Positions 24,893 to 34,543 of a DNA stretch of 64,000 nucleotides are shown in pieces (position 1 is the stretch's first letter; every line of letters begins with the position of its first letter). The position numbers and the translations under genes were made by a program. Source of the DNA: Hyphomicrobiales bacterium (GTDB taxonomy: Bacteria > Pseudomonadota > Alphaproteobacteria > Rhizobiales > Rhizobiaceae); NCBI GenBank assembly GCA_900473795.1, contig UCMT01000013.1:62001-126000 (forward strand), given 5' to 3'. The notes under the pieces are model-generated. The model was given only the letters and a program-made list of their open reading frames with translations. It made no database searches and was not told where the DNA came from.

Positions 24893-25510
24893 TTATCGCG
24901 AATAGAATTCGACGACGAGGTTCGGTTCCATGACGACCGGGTACGGAACGTCGGTCAGGCCGGGAACGCGAGCATAGGTGGCAACCATCTTGTTGTGGTC
25001 GACTTCGATGTAGTCCGGAACGTCACGCTCAGCGAGCTGAACGGCCTCGAGAACCGAAACGAGCTGCTTGGACTTTTCGCGAACTTCGATGACGTCGCCG
25101 GCCTTGCAGCGGTACGAACCGATGTTGACGCGAACGCCGTTGACCTTGACGTGGCCATGGTTGACGAACTGGCGGGCAGCAAAGACCGTCGGAACGAACT
25201 TGGCGCGGTAGACGATCGCGTCGAGACGCGATTCGAGCAGGCCGATCAGGTTTTCCGAGGTGTCGCCCTTGCGGCGGTTGGCTTCGTCGTAGATCGCGCG
25301 GAACTGCTTCTCGCGGATATCGCCGTAGTAGCCCTTCAGCTTCTGCTTGGCGCGCAGCTGCACGCCGAAGTCGGAGAGCTTGGACTTGCGGCGCTGGCCG
25401 TGCTGGCCCGGGCCGTATTCGCGGCGGTTGACCGGGGACTTCGGACGGCCCCAGATGTTTTCGCCCATGCGGCGGTCGATTTTGTACTTGGACGATTCGC
25501 GCTTGCTCAT
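24893..25510 (-). CDS. rpsD: 30S ribosomal protein S4
   Basis: 205 residues: [20 protein letters not shown], the S4 N-domain, and the S4 RNA-binding domain ([35 protein letters not shown]). It nucleates 30S assembly on 16S rRNA. It is a lone rpsD outside the alpha operon, as usual in rhizobia. The frame extends 13 codons upstream, but the ATG at 25510 is the family start. The 284 bases before it hold the promoter but nothing I can define. Confidence 0.97.
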   Translation of the reverse strand: MSKRESSKYKIDRRMGENIWGRPKSPVNRREYGPGQHGQRRKSKLSDFGVQLRAKQKLKGYYGDIREKQFRAIYDEANRRKGDTSENLIGLLESRLDAIVYRAKFVPTVFAARQFVNHGHVKVNGVRVNIGSYRCKAGDVIEVREKSKQLVSVLEAVQLAERDVPDYIEVDHNKMVATYARVPGLTDVPYPVVMEPNLVVEFYSR

Positions 25511-25794
25511 CGCATTTCCTTTCAAACGGTTACACCGGTTTGTTGCCAAACCGGATCAAGGAAACACGCCCTCCTCTGAACCTCGTTTTAGAAGCTCTGA
25601 CAGGTTTCTCACGATCACGCTGACGGAGAAGCCACGGGACATGTCGGTTCGCACATTTGCTGTTCCACTCTTGTCGGAAGGGAACAAGCATATGCGCCAT
25701 TAAAAAGTAACACCGGGCATTTCGGCCCGGCGTTGGGGCGGCTTTAGTGGCTTTGTGCTTTGTTGTCAAACGAATTTGCACGTTTTGGCCTGGG

Positions 25795-26322
25795 TCAGGC
25801 TCTATCGCCGTCTTTGCGCGCTTCCAGTGAGATCAGGAGCTTGCGCAGTAAGGACGCCAGATCGACCCGATCCTTTTGACTTAGACCGGCAAGATAAAAG
25901 GATTCGCTGGCCATGTCGGCGCGAAACGCGGTCTCGGCCAAACGCGCCCCATCCTTGGTCAAACCGACGACGACGCTACGCCCATCCTCTGCCGAACGCT
26001 CCCGCACGACAAGGCCCGCCTTCTGCAGCCGGTCGAGCCGGTGCGTCAGGCCGCCCGATGAGATCATCAGCGAGGTGTAGAGCTCGGTCGGCGTCAGCCT
26101 GTAAGGCGCTCCTGACCGCCGCAATGTCGCAATGACGTCGAACTCGCCACGATCGAGCCCGAAGGAGGCGAAAGTCTCCTCGATCGACGGCCGCACGAGG
26201 TTCGTAAGCCGGTAGGCACGCCCCAGGATCGTCATCGGCTCGGTATCCAGGTCCGGCAGTTCGTTCGCCCATTGCTGCCGTAACCGGTCCACATGGTCCG
26301 AGCTTTTACTTTCGTTGTCCAC
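25795..26322 (-). CDS. MarR-family transcriptional regulator
   Basis: 175 residues with a winged helix-turn-helix (LDRGEFDVIATLRRSG, LTPTELYTSLMISSGGLTHR, LDRLQKAGLVVRERSAEDGR) flanked by dimerisation helices. It is divergent from the cupin gene, with two perfect 18-base palindromes between them, so it probably represses both itself and the cupin gene. The ligand is unknown. Confidence 0.92.
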   Translation of the reverse strand: MDNESKSSDHVDRLRQQWANELPDLDTEPMTILGRAYRLTNLVRPSIEETFASFGLDRGEFDVIATLRRSGAPYRLTPTELYTSLMISSGGLTHRLDRLQKAGLVVRERSAEDGRSVVVGLTKDGARLAETAFRADMASESFYLAGLSQKDRVDLASLLRKLLISLEARKDGDRA

Positions 26323-26339
26323 CTTACTCCGCCCTCATA

Positions 26340-26386
26340 TATCTTGACGAGAAGATAGTTTTGAAATATATCTTCTCACCAAGATA
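26340..26386. promoter_or_regulatory. Twin MarR operators in the divergent promoter
   Basis: Two copies of TATCTT-N6-AAGATA, at 26340-26357 and 26369-26386, centres 29 bases apart. Both are perfect dyads of the size MarR dimers bind, placed between the MarR and cupin starts. Binding by the adjacent regulator is inference but well supported by context. Confidence 0.75.
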
Positions 26387-26424
26387 CCTTGTTCGTCAGC
26401 CTGATCAACCCGATGGAGGACAGC

Positions 26425-26760
26425 ATGTTTCACGTCATCCCTCGAGCACAGCAGGACCAGCGCCCGAACCGCACGATCCTTTTCGAAGGCGGACAATATG
26501 GTGCGCCGATTTCTCTTTTTTTGATCGATAACGAACCCGGCGAAGGTCCGGCACTTCATACGCATCCCTATGCCGAAACGTGGATCGTACGCTCCGGCAA
26601 GGCGCAATTCACTGTCGGTTGCGAAACGATCGATGCCAATGCTGGAGACATCATTGTCGTGAACGCGCAAACGCCGCACCGTTTCGTCAATACCGGCACC
26701 GGCCGGCTCGAATTGACCTGCATTCACGCCTCAGAACGCGTCATTCAGACGTGGGTGTAG
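26425..26760 (+). CDS. Single-domain cupin protein
   Basis: 111 residues, one cupin barrel: GPALHTHPYAETWIVRSGKAQFTVG with metal ligands H-H-E, then GDIIVVNAQTPHRFVNTG with the fourth ligand H. GGAGGA lies just before the ATG at 26425. Substrate unknown; likely a metal-dependent small-molecule enzyme or binder induced when the MarR repressor is released. Confidence 0.87.
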   Translation: MFHVIPRAQQDQRPNRTILFEGGQYGAPISLFLIDNEPGEGPALHTHPYAETWIVRSGKAQFTVGCETIDANAGDIIVVNAQTPHRFVNTGTGRLELTCIHASERVIQTWV

Positions 26761-26777
26761 CTGCGCAGGCGAAGCGA

Positions 26778-28292
26778 TCACTCCGCCGCGCTTCGGGTTC
26801 CCGCCTCGTCATGAAGTGCATCCGCCGCCCCTGGCGCCGTCTCAACCTGCAGATCGGGAAATGCCACGATCCGCTTGCCGGAAAGATCGCTGTGGACGAC
26901 GATCAACCCCTGCTCCTCGAAATAACCGAGCAGGCGGCGCGCGCGGCGGGCCGAATGGGTGCCATAGGCGCGCGCGATCATCGCATCCGACGGACACGGC
27001 AGACCGCGGACGGCAGACTGGGCTATGAGCAGGAAGACACCCTGAAGGTCTTCGGTCACCTGCCGCGACAGTTCCAGTGTAGACGCCCAGATCTCGCCGG
27101 CGGCCGTCTCGGCATCGACGCCTGAGCGCGCGACCGCCATCTTGCGACGGAAAGCGGCAAGCGACAGCGGCGCACCCGGCACGCGGCGGATACGGCAGCG
27201 GACCAGGAAATCCTGGAACAGTTCGGCATCGGCGCGGAAGGCGGCCTCCGGGTTTTCGAGGATTTCGGCAAGCAGGCCGTCCAGCAGCGCCTCGCGCTCG
27301 GCTGCCGGCATTTCCGGCGCCGGGGCGCGCGGTTCGACGGCAGCTGCAGGCTCCGGCCGCGGGCGTGACAGTTCGGCCAGAATATCGGTGGCCGGTCGCG
27401 GCTGCGCGCTCGGGCGGCGGATGATCGGACGGATCAGCTCTTCGGGATCCGGCGTGAAGATCAGATCCTCGACATCGGCGACCGCTTCCGGCAAGGGCGT
27501 CAGTTTCGGGCTGGTGGACCGCGCCGAGGTTTCGACATTGCCGATCGTGACCGGCAGCGGGCGGCGCGACAGGGCCGGACCGAGCGCCACGAAGGAGCCG
27601 CGCTTCAGGTCACGGAACATCTCCGCGGTGCGCCGGTCCATGCCAAGCAGGTCGGCGGCGCGGGCCATGTCGATATCGAGAAAGGTGCGGCCCATCAGGA
27701 AATTGGAGGCTTCGGCCGCGACGTTCTTGGCAAGCTTTGCCAGCCGCTGGGTCGCGATAACGCCGGCCAGCCCGCGCTTGCGGCCACGGCACATCAGGTT
27801 GGTCATGGCGCCGAGCGAGATTTTTCGCGCCTCTTCAGACACGTCGCCCGCAACGGACGGGGCAAACATCTGCGCCTCGTCGACGACGACCAGTACCGGA
27901 TACCAGTAGTCGCGGTCGGCATCGAACATCGCATTGAGGAAGATGCCGGCATTGCGCATCTGCTGCTCGATATCGAGCCCTTCGAGCGAGAGGACACAGG
28001 AAACACGATGCTGGCGGATGCGGGTGGCGATGCCGATCAGTTCAGATTCCGTCCGCTCGCCCTCGATCACCACATGACCGAACTTGTCGGCGAGCGTGAC
28101 GAAATCGCCTTCCGGATCGATGATGCATTGCTGCACCCAGGGTGCCGACTGTTCGAGAAGGCGGCGCAGGAGATGCGATTTGCCGGAGCCGGAATTGCCC
28201 TGCACCAGAAGGCGCGTCGCCAGAAGCTCCTCGATATCGAGCGGAACGGATGCGCCGTTGGCCGCCGTCCCCATATCGATGCCGACTTTCAT
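26778..28292 (-). CDS. HerA-like ATPase (DUF87 family)
   Basis: 504 residues. P-loop GNSGSGKSHLLRRLLE near residues 32-46, Walker B VLVVVDEAQMFAP, a sensor-like IATQRLAKLAKNV, and an arginine-rich MCRGRKRGLAG segment. The C-terminal half is proline/alanine-rich, then a helical domain ending in a winged-helix-like CPSDAMIARAYGTHSARRAR. HerA/FtsK-superfamily ATPases pump DNA; bacterial HerA-like genes may act in repair or defence. No NurA nuclease or SIR2 partner is adjacent. A GTG at 28298 is also in frame, but GAGG favours the ATG at 28292. Confidence 0.85.
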   Translation of the reverse strand: MKVGIDMGTAANGASVPLDIEELLATRLLVQGNSGSGKSHLLRRLLEQSAPWVQQCIIDPEGDFVTLADKFGHVVIEGERTESELIGIATRIRQHRVSCVLSLEGLDIEQQMRNAGIFLNAMFDADRDYWYPVLVVVDEAQMFAPSVAGDVSEEARKISLGAMTNLMCRGRKRGLAGVIATQRLAKLAKNVAAEASNFLMGRTFLDIDMARAADLLGMDRRTAEMFRDLKRGSFVALGPALSRRPLPVTIGNVETSARSTSPKLTPLPEAVADVEDLIFTPDPEELIRPIIRRPSAQPRPATDILAELSRPRPEPAAAVEPRAPAPEMPAAEREALLDGLLAEILENPEAAFRADAELFQDFLVRCRIRRVPGAPLSLAAFRRKMAVARSGVDAETAAGEIWASTLELSRQVTEDLQGVFLLIAQSAVRGLPCPSDAMIARAYGTHSARRARRLLGYFEEQGLIVVHSDLSGKRIVAFPDLQVETAPGAADALHDEAGTRSAAE

Positions 28293-28461
28293 ATCCACCT
28301 CGTCAAAACTGCCATGCCGGATGCGCCGCCACGAACCCGCAAGCGGTGAGCTATACCATCGTTTCCGCCGCTGTGCGCGTCGGCAGAACCGAAACCCACA
28401 GATTAGGGCTACCGAAATGCACCGTCAGTAATCGCAGTTCTTCGCCATAGCGGGAAGGAAA

Positions 28462-28836
28462 TTAGGACGGATATTCGCCCGGTATCGCTCCACTGCTATA
28501 AGGCCCAATATCACTACCCGTCTTCAATACGTCGATGACCCGCTGAACCGATTCTGCAAGCGTGTATTTGTTGCATTGGTACAAGTCGACGGTCCCATAA
28601 CGCGACCAAGGGGAATATTCAAAACCTTCCTCTAGGTCGTTGTAGTAGATGGCGCTGCGGCCAACTAATGCCACCACCCAGCAGCCAACCTCATGCCCAC
28701 CGCTCGGCTTGACGCGCCATTTCTCCGGGATGATTGAGACCGCGTCCCAAATTCGGCGCTGGCCGCCGCTCATCCGGTCTCGCCCGTCAATGATCTTATC
28801 CCAAATCTGGTCTTCAGAAATGGCCGCCCAGTCCAT
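28462..28836 (-). CDS. Hypothetical protein of unknown function
   Basis: 124 residues, globular, with many tryptophans and acidic residues (MDWAAISEDQIWDKIIDGRD, then GCWVVALVGRSAIYYNDLEE and GFEYSPWSRYGTVDLY). No signal peptide, membrane helix or family recognised. In the 120 bases at 28501-28620 GC is about 50%, clearly below neighbouring genes, which suggests recent acquisition. Flanked by the HerA-like gene and murI, and transcribed in their direction. Confidence 0.6.
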   Translation of the reverse strand: MDWAAISEDQIWDKIIDGRDRMSGGQRRIWDAVSIIPEKWRVKPSGGHEVGCWVVALVGRSAIYYNDLEEGFEYSPWSRYGTVDLYQCNKYTLAESVQRVIDVLKTGSDIGPYSSGAIPGEYPS

Positions 28837-28872
28837 AGAGAATCCTCTTCGTTCCAACTCGATGGGGCGATA

Positions 28873-29676
28873 TCAGCGTAGTGTAAGCCCGAACCCCTGC
28901 ATCAGCCGGCGCGTGGTGAAGTCCGGTCTGCCCGACGTGAAGATCGCCGGGTCCACCCCGTTCAGAGGTTCAAAACCATCCGGCAGCGGCACCAGCCGGC
29001 GCGCCTGCCGCGCGATCGCCTCTGCCGGATCGAGCCAATCCACCGGCCAGGGCGCAAGGCGGCGGAAGACATTGGCCATGAAGGGATAGTGGGTGCAGGC
29101 GAGCACGACGATATCGGTCTTGCGGCCGTCCTCTTCGACAAAACACTGTCCGATCTCGGCAAGAACCGCCGCATCGTCGGTGGGCTCTCCGCGGATATAG
29201 GCTTCCGCCATCCGCGCCAGATTTTCCGAGCCGACCAGCCGGACATGGCATTGCGACGCGAAGGACTGGATGAGATCGCGCGTATAGGCGCGCTTGACCG
29301 TCCCGGGCGTTGCCAGCACGGAAACCAGTCCCGAGCGGGTGCGCTCTGCCGCCGGTTTGATTGCCGGGACGGTGCCGACGAAACGCATTTCCGGAAAGGC
29401 GGCGCGCAGATCCGCCCCGACGAGGGTGAATGCGGTATTGCAGGCGATGATGCAGATTTCCGGGTCGTGCTCGGCCAGCAATTGCGCGAAGAGTTTGATG
29501 ATATGCTCCTTCAGTGCCGGCTCTTCCCAGCCACCGTAAGGAAAAGCCGCATCGTCGGCGACATAGATGAAATGCCGCTCCGGCATCAGCACGCGCGCCT
29601 CGCGCAGCACGGTGAGCCCGCCGATCCCGCTGTCGAAGACGAGGATGGGCTTCAGCTCAGAGGTCGTCACCGGCAT
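28873..29676 (-). CDS. murI: Glutamate racemase
   Basis: 267 residues: [23 protein letters not shown], and the two catalytic cysteines in IIACNTAFT and [10 protein letters not shown]. It makes D-glutamate for peptidoglycan. Its start lies within the last 20 bases of trmJ, so translation is coupled. Confidence 0.96.
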   Translation of the reverse strand: MPVTTSELKPILVFDSGIGGLTVLREARVLMPERHFIYVADDAAFPYGGWEEPALKEHIIKLFAQLLAEHDPEICIIACNTAFTLVGADLRAAFPEMRFVGTVPAIKPAAERTRSGLVSVLATPGTVKRAYTRDLIQSFASQCHVRLVGSENLARMAEAYIRGEPTDDAAVLAEIGQCFVEEDGRKTDIVVLACTHYPFMANVFRRLAPWPVDWLDPAEAIARQARRLVPLPDGFEPLNGVDPAIFTSGRPDFTTRRLMQGFGLTLR

Positions 29677-30490
29677 CGTCTACCTTTTTCGCGCGCGAGT
29701 TTTCCGGTGCTCCGGCACCGCGCGGCGCCTCGCGGGTGAAGCGATCAAGCGATGAGATGACGCCTCGCACAAGACGAATTTCGGATTCGGTAAAGGCCGG
29801 GCGGGTCAGGACAGCGCGCAGATTTTCGACCAATTTCGGCTTTTTGGCGACCGGACGAAAATATCCGCGCGCATCGAGCGCTTCCTCGACGTGATCGAAC
29901 AGACCTTGCAGATGTTCCTTCGTCGCCGGCTTCTGCGAGAGCGCCTGAAATGACGTTTCCTCAGGCGAAACCATGCTCGTCTTCAGCCACTCGTACGACA
30001 TGAGAAGGACCGCCTGCGCGAGGTTGAGAGAAGCGAAGGCCGGATTGACGGGAAAGGTGACGATCTCGTCGGCGAGCGCGATTTCCTCGTTGGTGAGACC
30101 CGTGCGCTCGCGACCGAACAGGATGCCTGTCGCCTGCCCCGCCGAAAATTTCTGCCTGAGCGTTTCGGCCGCGACAACCGGCGACCGGACCGGCTTGTAG
30201 CCATAGCGATCCCGCGCCGTCGTCGCATAGACGAAATTGAGATCGGCGATGGCCTCTTCCGTCGAAGCATAGAGCTTGGCATTCTCGATGACGTGATCCG
30301 CGCGGCTCGCCGCCGATTTCGCCTTTTCGCTCGGCCATCCGTCGCGCGGATTGACGAGGCGCAGCTCGGCAAGGCCGAAATTGGCCATGGCGCGCGCCAC
30401 CATGCCGATGTTCTCGCCAAGCTGCGGATGCACCAGAATGATTGCCGGCCCTTCCGTCAGTAGTTCGCGCTCGCTGTTGGTTCCTGCCAT
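29657..30490 (-). CDS. trmJ: SPOUT-class RNA methyltransferase, TrmJ-like
   Basis: 277 residues: [43 protein letters not shown], the deep-knot motifs [20 protein letters not shown] and [22 protein letters not shown]. It resembles TrmJ (Cm32/Um32 of tRNA). ttcA, which modifies the same C32 position, lies about 6 kb away. The tail is acidic and unconserved. Overlaps murI. Confidence 0.88.
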   Translation of the reverse strand: MAGTNSERELLTEGPAIILVHPQLGENIGMVARAMANFGLAELRLVNPRDGWPSEKAKSAASRADHVIENAKLYASTEEAIADLNFVYATTARDRYGYKPVRSPVVAAETLRQKFSAGQATGILFGRERTGLTNEEIALADEIVTFPVNPAFASLNLAQAVLLMSYEWLKTSMVSPEETSFQALSQKPATKEHLQGLFDHVEEALDARGYFRPVAKKPKLVENLRAVLTRPAFTESEIRLVRGVISSLDRFTREAPRGAGAPENSRAKKVDDAGDDL

Positions 30491-30565
30491 GCCTTCGCCT
30501 TTACGTCCGTTGCGGCGCTTCCTTGCACAGTTGGGGCGATTTTGAAAGCCGCACCACCGAGCCGG

Positions 30566-31090
30566 TTACTGCTCACCTGCTCCCTGGCTTGCAATGCCCT
30601 GCAGTTCCGCCTTGAGCGAACCCACGCCGTTCGGCCTGACAATATCGTCGATGACCGGATGACCGGCTTCCTCGATCACGATGAAATGCAACTCGCTCGG
30701 CTTCCAGTCGGCCGCACGCTCGCCCAGGCAATGGCTGTTGTCGAAGGTCACGGCGACATCGCTTTTACCATCCACGTCAAGGCCAGCCGAAACATTCAGG
30801 TCCTTGATCGAGCAACTGTCCTGGCCGCTGACGACGACATCGTAGTCGAAGGGAGAATCACCCTCGTCATAGGCCGGAAACTTCGCCGCTTCACGATAGG
30901 CCCTAGCAAAATCCTGGCTGTAGATGCGTTGAAGGCGCGCCTCGGAGAAATAGTCCTCGCCCGTCTGCGCATCTTCCGCCCAGCCCTTGACCGCTTCCTG
31001 CATGATCTCGTTGACGGGCGCTGCCGGATCGGCAGCCGCGGCCGCCGAGACCGCGCACGAGGCGAGAAGCACCAGCACGAAACGTTTCAT
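30566..31090 (-). CDS. Periplasmic protein of unknown function
   Basis: 174 residues with a clear signal peptide (MKRFVLVLLASCAVSAAAAA). Mature part: VNEIMQEAVKGWAEDAQTGE, an RIYSQDFARAYREA helix, then beta-rich VVVSGQDSCSIKDLNVS. Two cysteines (DSCSI and SHCLGE) could form a disulfide. It resembles DUF3828-like secreted proteins, weakly. GGGAG at good spacing before the ATG at 31090. Confidence 0.75.
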   Translation of the reverse strand: MKRFVLVLLASCAVSAAAAADPAAPVNEIMQEAVKGWAEDAQTGEDYFSEARLQRIYSQDFARAYREAAKFPAYDEGDSPFDYDVVVSGQDSCSIKDLNVSAGLDVDGKSDVAVTFDNSHCLGERAADWKPSELHFIVIEEAGHPVIDDIVRPNGVGSLKAELQGIASQGAGEQ

Positions 31091-31288
31091 AATTATCTCC
31101 CGATTCCTGTCGCTGACCGGCGGCCAGCGCCGCGTTGTCACGGTCATAGCCATTTTCATGGCCTCATGCGAGGCCAGTCTTGCGCGCCACGGCGGCCCGT
31201 TGCGCCTGTCGATGTAGTAACCGGCTAATACCCGGCCGCAAGGCGCACATGGCATTGTTTTCCCGCACGCAAAACGATGGAGGATGAG

Positions 31289-31897
31289 ATGAGCGGCAAG
31301 AAAATTCTGATGATCTGCGGCGACTTTAACGAAGACTACGAGACCATGGTGCCGTTTCAGGCGCTTCTCGCCGTCGGCCATGCCGTCGACGCCGTTTGCC
31401 CCGGCAAGGCGGCCGGCGAGCAGATCGCCACGGCTATCCACGATTTCGAGGGAAACCAGACCTATTCGGAAAAGCGCGGCCATAACTTCACGCTGAATGC
31501 CACTTTCGCCGACACCAAAGCCGATACCTACGATGCCCTCGTCATCCCCGGTGGCCGGGCGCCGGAATATCTGCGGCTCGACGCGGCCGTGATCGCCATG
31601 GTTCGGCATTTCTTCGATGCGGGAAAACCGGTCGCAGCCATCTGCCATGGCGCACAGCTTCTTTCCGCAGCCGGTGTGCTGAAAGGGCGAACCTGCTCAG
31701 CCTATCCGGCATGCCGTTTCGATGTCGAACTCGCTGGCGGCCGCTACGCTGAAATCCAGATCGATCAGGCCGTCACCGACGGCAATCTGGTGACGGCGCC
31801 CGCCTGGCCTGCCCATCCCGCCTGGATCGGCCAGTTCCTCAAGGTTCTCGGCACCGAGATCCGCCATAGCCCCTCCCTGACGCGCTCGGCGGCCTGA
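31289..31897 (+). CDS. DJ-1/PfpI family protein
   Basis: 202 residues: [31 protein letters not shown], and the nucleophile elbow [14 protein letters not shown] with the reactive cysteine and H. The conserved glutamate lies in the GDFNEDYE segment. Relatives are glyoxalase III, deglycase or chaperone-like stress proteins. GGAGG precedes the ATG at 31289; the earlier ATG at 31277 would swallow it. Confidence 0.9.
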   Translation: MSGKKILMICGDFNEDYETMVPFQALLAVGHAVDAVCPGKAAGEQIATAIHDFEGNQTYSEKRGHNFTLNATFADTKADTYDALVIPGGRAPEYLRLDAAVIAMVRHFFDAGKPVAAICHGAQLLSAAGVLKGRTCSAYPACRFDVELAGGRYAEIQIDQAVTDGNLVTAPAWPAHPAWIGQFLKVLGTEIRHSPSLTRSAA

Positions 31898-32009
31898 CAA
31901 CCCTTGTCAGATTGCAGCAAAGGGCGGACACTCCGGGCCATGATGCTGTTCGGGATGCAAGGCATTTTTGCGCAGCATCATGGCTCACGGAAAGCCCTGG
32001 GAGGAATAG

Positions 32010-32402
32010 ATGTGCAGGCTATTCATCGGCGCCGATCCGGCGCTGTGGCAGAGTGTGACGCGCTCGGTGCGGATCGACGGCGTGGCGACCAGCATCCGGC
32101 TTGAAAGTTTCTTCTGGTCGATCCTCGAAGACATTGGCGAACGCGACGGCATGTCGGTCGGCCGCCTGATCGGACGGCTCTACATGGAAGCGCTCGAGGA
32201 AGGACATCCGCCTGAAAACTTCACGTCATTTCTGCGGGTCTGCTGCGGGCGTTACCTCGCGCTGCAACTCGACGGACTTGTGCCGGCCGGCCACGAAGCG
32301 CCGATCGCCTCGCTCGATGCGCCCGCCATCCTGGCCCGGGAGAAACGCGGCTATCCAACGCTTGCCGCCGGCTATTTCCCAAGGGCTGCACGCGGACATT
32401 AG
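32010..32402 (+). CDS. Ribbon-helix-helix domain protein
   Basis: 130 residues. The core is RHH_4-like: [42 protein letters not shown]-terminal segment ([16 protein letters not shown]) and a charged tail follow. GGGAGGAATAG precedes the ATG. Rhizobial RHH_4 proteins are poorly characterised; DNA binding is likely, target unknown. It lies just upstream of icd but with its own spacing. Confidence 0.85.
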   Translation: MCRLFIGADPALWQSVTRSVRIDGVATSIRLESFFWSILEDIGERDGMSVGRLIGRLYMEALEEGHPPENFTSFLRVCCGRYLALQLDGLVPAGHEAPIASLDAPAILAREKRGYPTLAAGYFPRAARGH

Positions 32403-32527
32403 ACGGCCTCGCCGGCCCGTGTGAAACGCTAACGAAATCACGCCACCATGCCTTTGCCTGTCGTGAACTGGATGCTATAGGGGCGCAATCCCGTTTCCAT
32501 TCCAACCCCCATGCAGAGGTTTGCATC

Positions 32528-33742
32528 ATGACAAAGATCAAGGTCGCCAATCCGGTCGTCGAGCTCGACGGCGATGAGATGACCCGCATCATCTGGCAGT
32601 TCATCAAGGATAAGCTGATCCATCCGTATCTGGATATCGATCTGGAATATTACGACCTCGGCATGGAAAACCGCGACGCCACCGACGATCAGGTGACGAT
32701 CGATGCGGCCAACGCCATCAAGAAGCACGGCGTCGGCGTCAAGTGCGCGACCATCACCCCCGACGAGGCCCGCGTCGAGGAATTCAAGCTGAAGAAGATG
32801 TGGAAGTCGCCGAACGGCACGATCCGCAACATCCTCGGCGGCGTGATCTTCCGCGAGCCGATCATCTGCAAGAACGTGCCGCGCCTCGTTCCCGGCTGGA
32901 CCAAGCCGATCATCGTCGGCCGCCACGCTTTCGGCGACCAGTATCGCGCCACCGACTTCAAGTTCCCCGGCAAGGGCAAGCTCTACATGAAGTTCGTCGG
33001 CGACGACGGCAAGGAAATCGAGCACGAAGTTTATGACGCCCCGGCGGCTGGCGTTGCCATGGGCATGTACAACCTCGACGAATCGATCACGGAATTCGCC
33101 CGCGCCTCGCTGAACTACGGCCTGCAGCGCAAGGTTCCGGTCTACCTGTCGACCAAGAACACCATCCTCAAGGTCTATGACGGCCGCTTCAAGGACATCT
33201 TCCAGAAGGTGTTCGACGAGGAATTCGCCGACAAGTTCAAGGAACTGAAGATCTGGTACGAACACCGCCTGATCGACGACATGGTCGCTTCGGCGCTCAA
33301 GTGGTCCGGCGGCTATGTCTGGGCCTGCAAGAACTATGACGGCGACGTCCAGTCCGATATCGTCGCGCAGGGCTTCGGCTCGCTCGGCCTGATGACCTCC
33401 GTTCTGATGACGCCGGACGGCAAGACGGTGGAAGCCGAAGCCGCCCACGGTACCGTCACCCGCCACTACCGCCAGCACCAGAAGGGCGAGGAAACCTCGA
33501 CCAACTCGATCGCCTCGATCTTCGCCTGGACCCGTGGTCTCGCCCACCGCGCCAAGCTCGACGATAACGCCGAACTCGCAAGGTTCGCCGATACGCTGGA
33601 AAAGGTCTGCGTCGATACCGTCGAAGCCGGCTTCATGACGAAGGACCTGGCGCTGCTCATCGGACCCGACCAGCCCTGGCTCTCGACCACCGGCTTCCTC
33701 GACAAGATCGACGAGAACCTGCGCAAGGCAATGGCGGCCTGA
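32528..33742 (+). CDS. icd: NADP-dependent isocitrate dehydrogenase (monomer-type II homodimer)
   Basis: 404 residues, eukaryote-like [27 protein letters not shown], the substrate loop [45 protein letters not shown] and [14 protein letters not shown]. It oxidises isocitrate to 2-oxoglutarate in the TCA cycle. Terminator immediately downstream. Confidence 0.97.
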   Translation: MTKIKVANPVVELDGDEMTRIIWQFIKDKLIHPYLDIDLEYYDLGMENRDATDDQVTIDAANAIKKHGVGVKCATITPDEARVEEFKLKKMWKSPNGTIRNILGGVIFREPIICKNVPRLVPGWTKPIIVGRHAFGDQYRATDFKFPGKGKLYMKFVGDDGKEIEHEVYDAPAAGVAMGMYNLDESITEFARASLNYGLQRKVPVYLSTKNTILKVYDGRFKDIFQKVFDEEFADKFKELKIWYEHRLIDDMVASALKWSGGYVWACKNYDGDVQSDIVAQGFGSLGLMTSVLMTPDGKTVEAEAAHGTVTRHYRQHQKGEETSTNSIASIFAWTRGLAHRAKLDDNAELARFADTLEKVCVDTVEAGFMTKDLALLIGPDQPWLSTTGFLDKIDENLRKAMAA

Positions 33743-33767
33743 TCACGGCCACCAACAACGACTTGAG

Positions 33768-33793
33768 AAACCCGGCTGCGTGCCGGGTTTTTT
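33768..33793 (+). terminator. Rho-independent terminator after icd
   Basis: AAACCCGGC / GCCGGGTTT, 9-bp stem, TGCGT loop, then TTT. Stands between icd (+) and the membrane-protein gene (-) in tail-to-tail orientation. Confidence 0.85.
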
Positions 33794-33803
33794 ATTTCGG
33801 ACG

Positions 33804-34328
33804 TCAGGATTCGGCAGACTGAACCTTTTCCGCCCACGCGCCGATCAGATCGACGATGTCCGACGCCGGCATCTGAAGCCCAGCCGCGCTGAGGCAGACG
33901 CCGTTGAAGCCCAGGCCACGGTTGGCGGCGCGGGTGTAGCGCACAACTCGCGTAAAGGGCAAAGACTGCTCGGCCTGCGGAGACAGGATCAGTTCGATGA
34001 TGGGCTGGTTGCGATAAGAGATCAGCCGCGCGGCGAGAATGTCCAGCCAGTTGATCGGCATGGCCGAAATATCCCGCACCAGCAGACCCTCCTCCAGGAA
34101 TTCGACCGCCGGACGCCCGTCGAAGACCTTTACAAGGATGAGGATGGCGCAAAATCCGAAAAAGACGATGGAAACGAGGCCGATGAAGACGCCAAAGGCA
34201 CCGGCACCCTGTTCGGTATAGGTTATCTTCGCAATGAACGCGCCCAGCGCAACGAAGGCCACTGCACCCAAAAAGAGCAGCAACGTCTTGGTCTTTGATC
34301 GATGGATTGCCAGAGTGTTCTCGGTCAT
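33804..34328 (-). CDS. STM3941-like two-helix membrane protein
   Basis: 174 residues with two N-terminal membrane helices (TLLLFLGAVAFVALGAFIA and GVFIGLVSIVFFGFCAIL) and a soluble C-terminal part (FLEEGLLVRDISAMPINWLD, QSLPFTRVVRY, GLGFNGVCLSAAGL). This pattern matches the uncharacterised STM3941 family. GGGGA precedes the ATG at 34328. Function unknown. Confidence 0.78.
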   Translation of the reverse strand: MTENTLAIHRSKTKTLLLFLGAVAFVALGAFIAKITYTEQGAGAFGVFIGLVSIVFFGFCAILILVKVFDGRPAVEFLEEGLLVRDISAMPINWLDILAARLISYRNQPIIELILSPQAEQSLPFTRVVRYTRAANRGLGFNGVCLSAAGLQMPASDIVDLIGAWAEKVQSAES

Positions 34329-34543
34329 TGAATTTTCCCCCACTGCAAGCGGCTCTCCAAACCGCTGTTGCCACAATTCGATGCGCGGCACACAGTAAAG
34401 TCTAAACCGGTGGATGCGCAACATCTCGAAGTACACGCTTCATTTTTATTTGGAACCTTTTCCGCTCCCGATCGTTCGCGACGTGAACCTTTCTGCGTGC
34501 CGGGCACGCTTCACCTCCCAGAAAAGATCGTGACAGCTGATAA

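Noticed and set aside
32438-33547. 369-codon minus-strand open frame
   Set aside because: Antisense to icd, which has full conserved motifs.
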